Assembly (NCBI GenBank): GCA_013695395.1
Contig: JACDAP010000056.1
Location: 1-6,408 of the forward strand
DNA from: Solirubrobacterales bacterium
GTDB lineage: Bacteria; Actinomycetota; Thermoleophilia; Solirubrobacterales; Solirubrobacteraceae
Direction of reading: 5' to 3'
Length of the DNA: 6,408 nt
Part shown: positions 5,542 through 6,408 of the stretch, piece by piece
How positions within the stretch are numbered: the first letter of the stretch is position 1
Layout of the letters: each line of letters begins with the position of its first letter
The notes under the pieces: model-generated
What the model saw: only the letters and a program-made list of their open reading frames with translations
Told to the model about the DNA's origin: nothing
Database searches by the model: none
Made by a program: the position numbers and the translations under genes

Positions 5542-6408
5542 TCAGGCGCGGCCGTGGCCGCCGCCGCCCGGGGTCTCCAGGCGGATGCGCTGACCCGGCG
5601 CCAGCTCGCCGGTGGCCTTCGCGGGGACGGGCTCCCCGTCGATCAGGTTGCGGCCCGTGGCTCCGTCCGCGCCGCCGTCGGAACCGGAGGGGGCGTGCGC
5701 GCGGCGCTCGGTGATGAGCGAGTAGGTCATCGGCTCGAGTGCCTCGAGCTCGCGGACGACCCCGTCACCGCCCGGGAACGCGCCGTCGCCGCCCGAACCG
5801 CGGCGCACCGCATACTCGACGACGCGCAGCGGGAGCTCGAGCTCCAGCGCCTCCACCGGGGTGTTTCGCGTGTTGCTCATCGCGACGTGCACGCCGCTCG
5901 GGCCGGGGGCGCCGTCGGTCGCCCCCTGCCCGCCGCCGATCGTCTCGTAATAGGAGAACGACTCGCCGGCCAGCGTGAGGTTGTTCATCGTGCCCTGGCC
6001 GAGCGCGCGGCCGAAGGCCCGCAGCACGAGGTCGGCTACCCGGGAGGAGGTCTCCACGTTCCCGGCGGCGACCGCGGCGGGCGCGCGGGCGTCGAGCAGC
6101 GTCCCCGCCTCGGTGATGACCGTGACCGGACGGTGGGCGCCCGCGCTCGGCGGGACGTCGGGATCGGTGAGCACGCGGACCCCGAAGACGGCGGCGCTGA
6201 CGGTGACCGCGCGGGGGCAGTTGAGGTTCCCGGCGTCCATCGGCGAGGAGCCGCGGAAGTCGAGGGTGATCTCGTCACCGCGGACGGTCGCCTCCAGGCG
6301 GAGCGTGAGGTCCCCTCCGGCGGCCTCGAGCACGTCCTGCACGGTGTGGACGCCGTCGGGCAACGCCGCCAGGGCCGCCCGCGTGCGCCGCTCGGTGTAG
6401 TCGAGGAC
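5542..6408 (-). CDS. hyuB: Hydantoinase B/oxoprolinase-type subunit, C-terminal part
   Basis: C-terminal 288 residues of a HyuB-family subunit (N-methylhydantoinase B, 5-oxoprolinase B-like, acetone carboxylase alpha-like), which works with a HyuA-type ATPase subunit to open cyclic amides or carboxylate ketones using ATP. Typical blocks are GNLNCPRAVTVSAAVFGVRVL, RPVTVITEAGTLLDARAPAAVAAGN, NVETSSRVAD, GTMNNLTLAG, YYETIGGGQGA, SNTRNTPVEALE, and the glycine-rich RRGSGGDGAFPGGDGVVRE. The C-terminal tail TPGGGGHGRA is also characteristic. The frame is open through the right edge (VLDYTERRTRAALAALPDG upstream of an internal TTG at 6363), so that TTG is not the start and the N-terminal half lies outside. 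Full members run to about 500-600 residues. The usual PWG near the C-terminus reads PSG here, a minor change. Any hyuA would lie further right. The substrate is unknown. Confidence 0.92.
   Translation of the reverse strand, partial: VLDYTERRTRAALAALPDGVHTVQDVLEAAGGDLTLRLEATVRGDEITLDFRGSSPMDAGNLNCPRAVTVSAAVFGVRVLTDPDVPPSAGAHRPVTVITEAGTLLDARAPAAVAAGNVETSSRVADLVLRAFGRALGQGTMNNLTLAGESFSYYETIGGGQGATDGAPGPSGVHVAMSNTRNTPVEALELELPLRVVEYAVRRGSGGDGAFPGGDGVVRELEALEPMTYSLITERRAHAPSGSDGGADGATGRNLIDGEPVPAKATGELAPGQRIRLETPGGGGHGRA

Overview
The window is very GC-rich, with strong G/C bias at third codon positions, frequent GTG starts and GTGA stop/start overlaps between neighbouring genes. Its content points to a high-GC actinobacterium: a cysM/mec pair of the mycobacterial CysO-dependent type, a DUF1802 protein and a DUF2007 protein. 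A deep-branching actinobacterial class such as Thermoleophilia (Solirubrobacter/Conexibacter/Patulibacter-like) is my best guess from the overall character of the proteins, but it is an inference.

Positions 1-2908, + strand: a tight five-gene run. It starts with a CysM-type cysteine synthase open to the left edge, followed by a 59-residue TatA, a JAMM/M67 peptidase of the Mec type, a zinc-ribbon/DUF2007 protein with a C-terminal membrane helix, and a secreted M74 (MepA-like) murein endopeptidase. CysM plus Mec are two of the three parts of the sulfur-carrier-protein route to cysteine; the third part, the carrier CysO, is not visible and might lie just left of the window. The last three genes overlap by 4 bp each, so they are probably translated together. 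Two GC-rich hairpins fill the convergent junction at 2909-3019.

Positions 3020-4626, - strand: a DUF1802 gene followed by a gene of unknown function that looks like a catalytically dead relative of zinc peptidases. They are preceded by a 176-bp gap with a locally low GC content (about 48% at 4541-4600) and an inverted-repeat element, the likely promoter region.

Positions 4627-6408, - strand: a hydantoinase B/oxoprolinase-type subunit running off the right edge, then 42 bp later a 3-hydroxyisobutyrate dehydrogenase-family enzyme. They are probably co-transcribed; the substrates are not evident.

No tRNA, rRNA, CRISPR array, insertion sequence or phage element was seen. Most of the window is ordinary chromosomal coding sequence. 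The points most worth a second look are an in-frame Pro-Cys-Gly-Gly extension before CysM, tatA embedded in the cysteine cluster beside a gene with a twin-arginine-like signal peptide, and the pseudo-peptidase.
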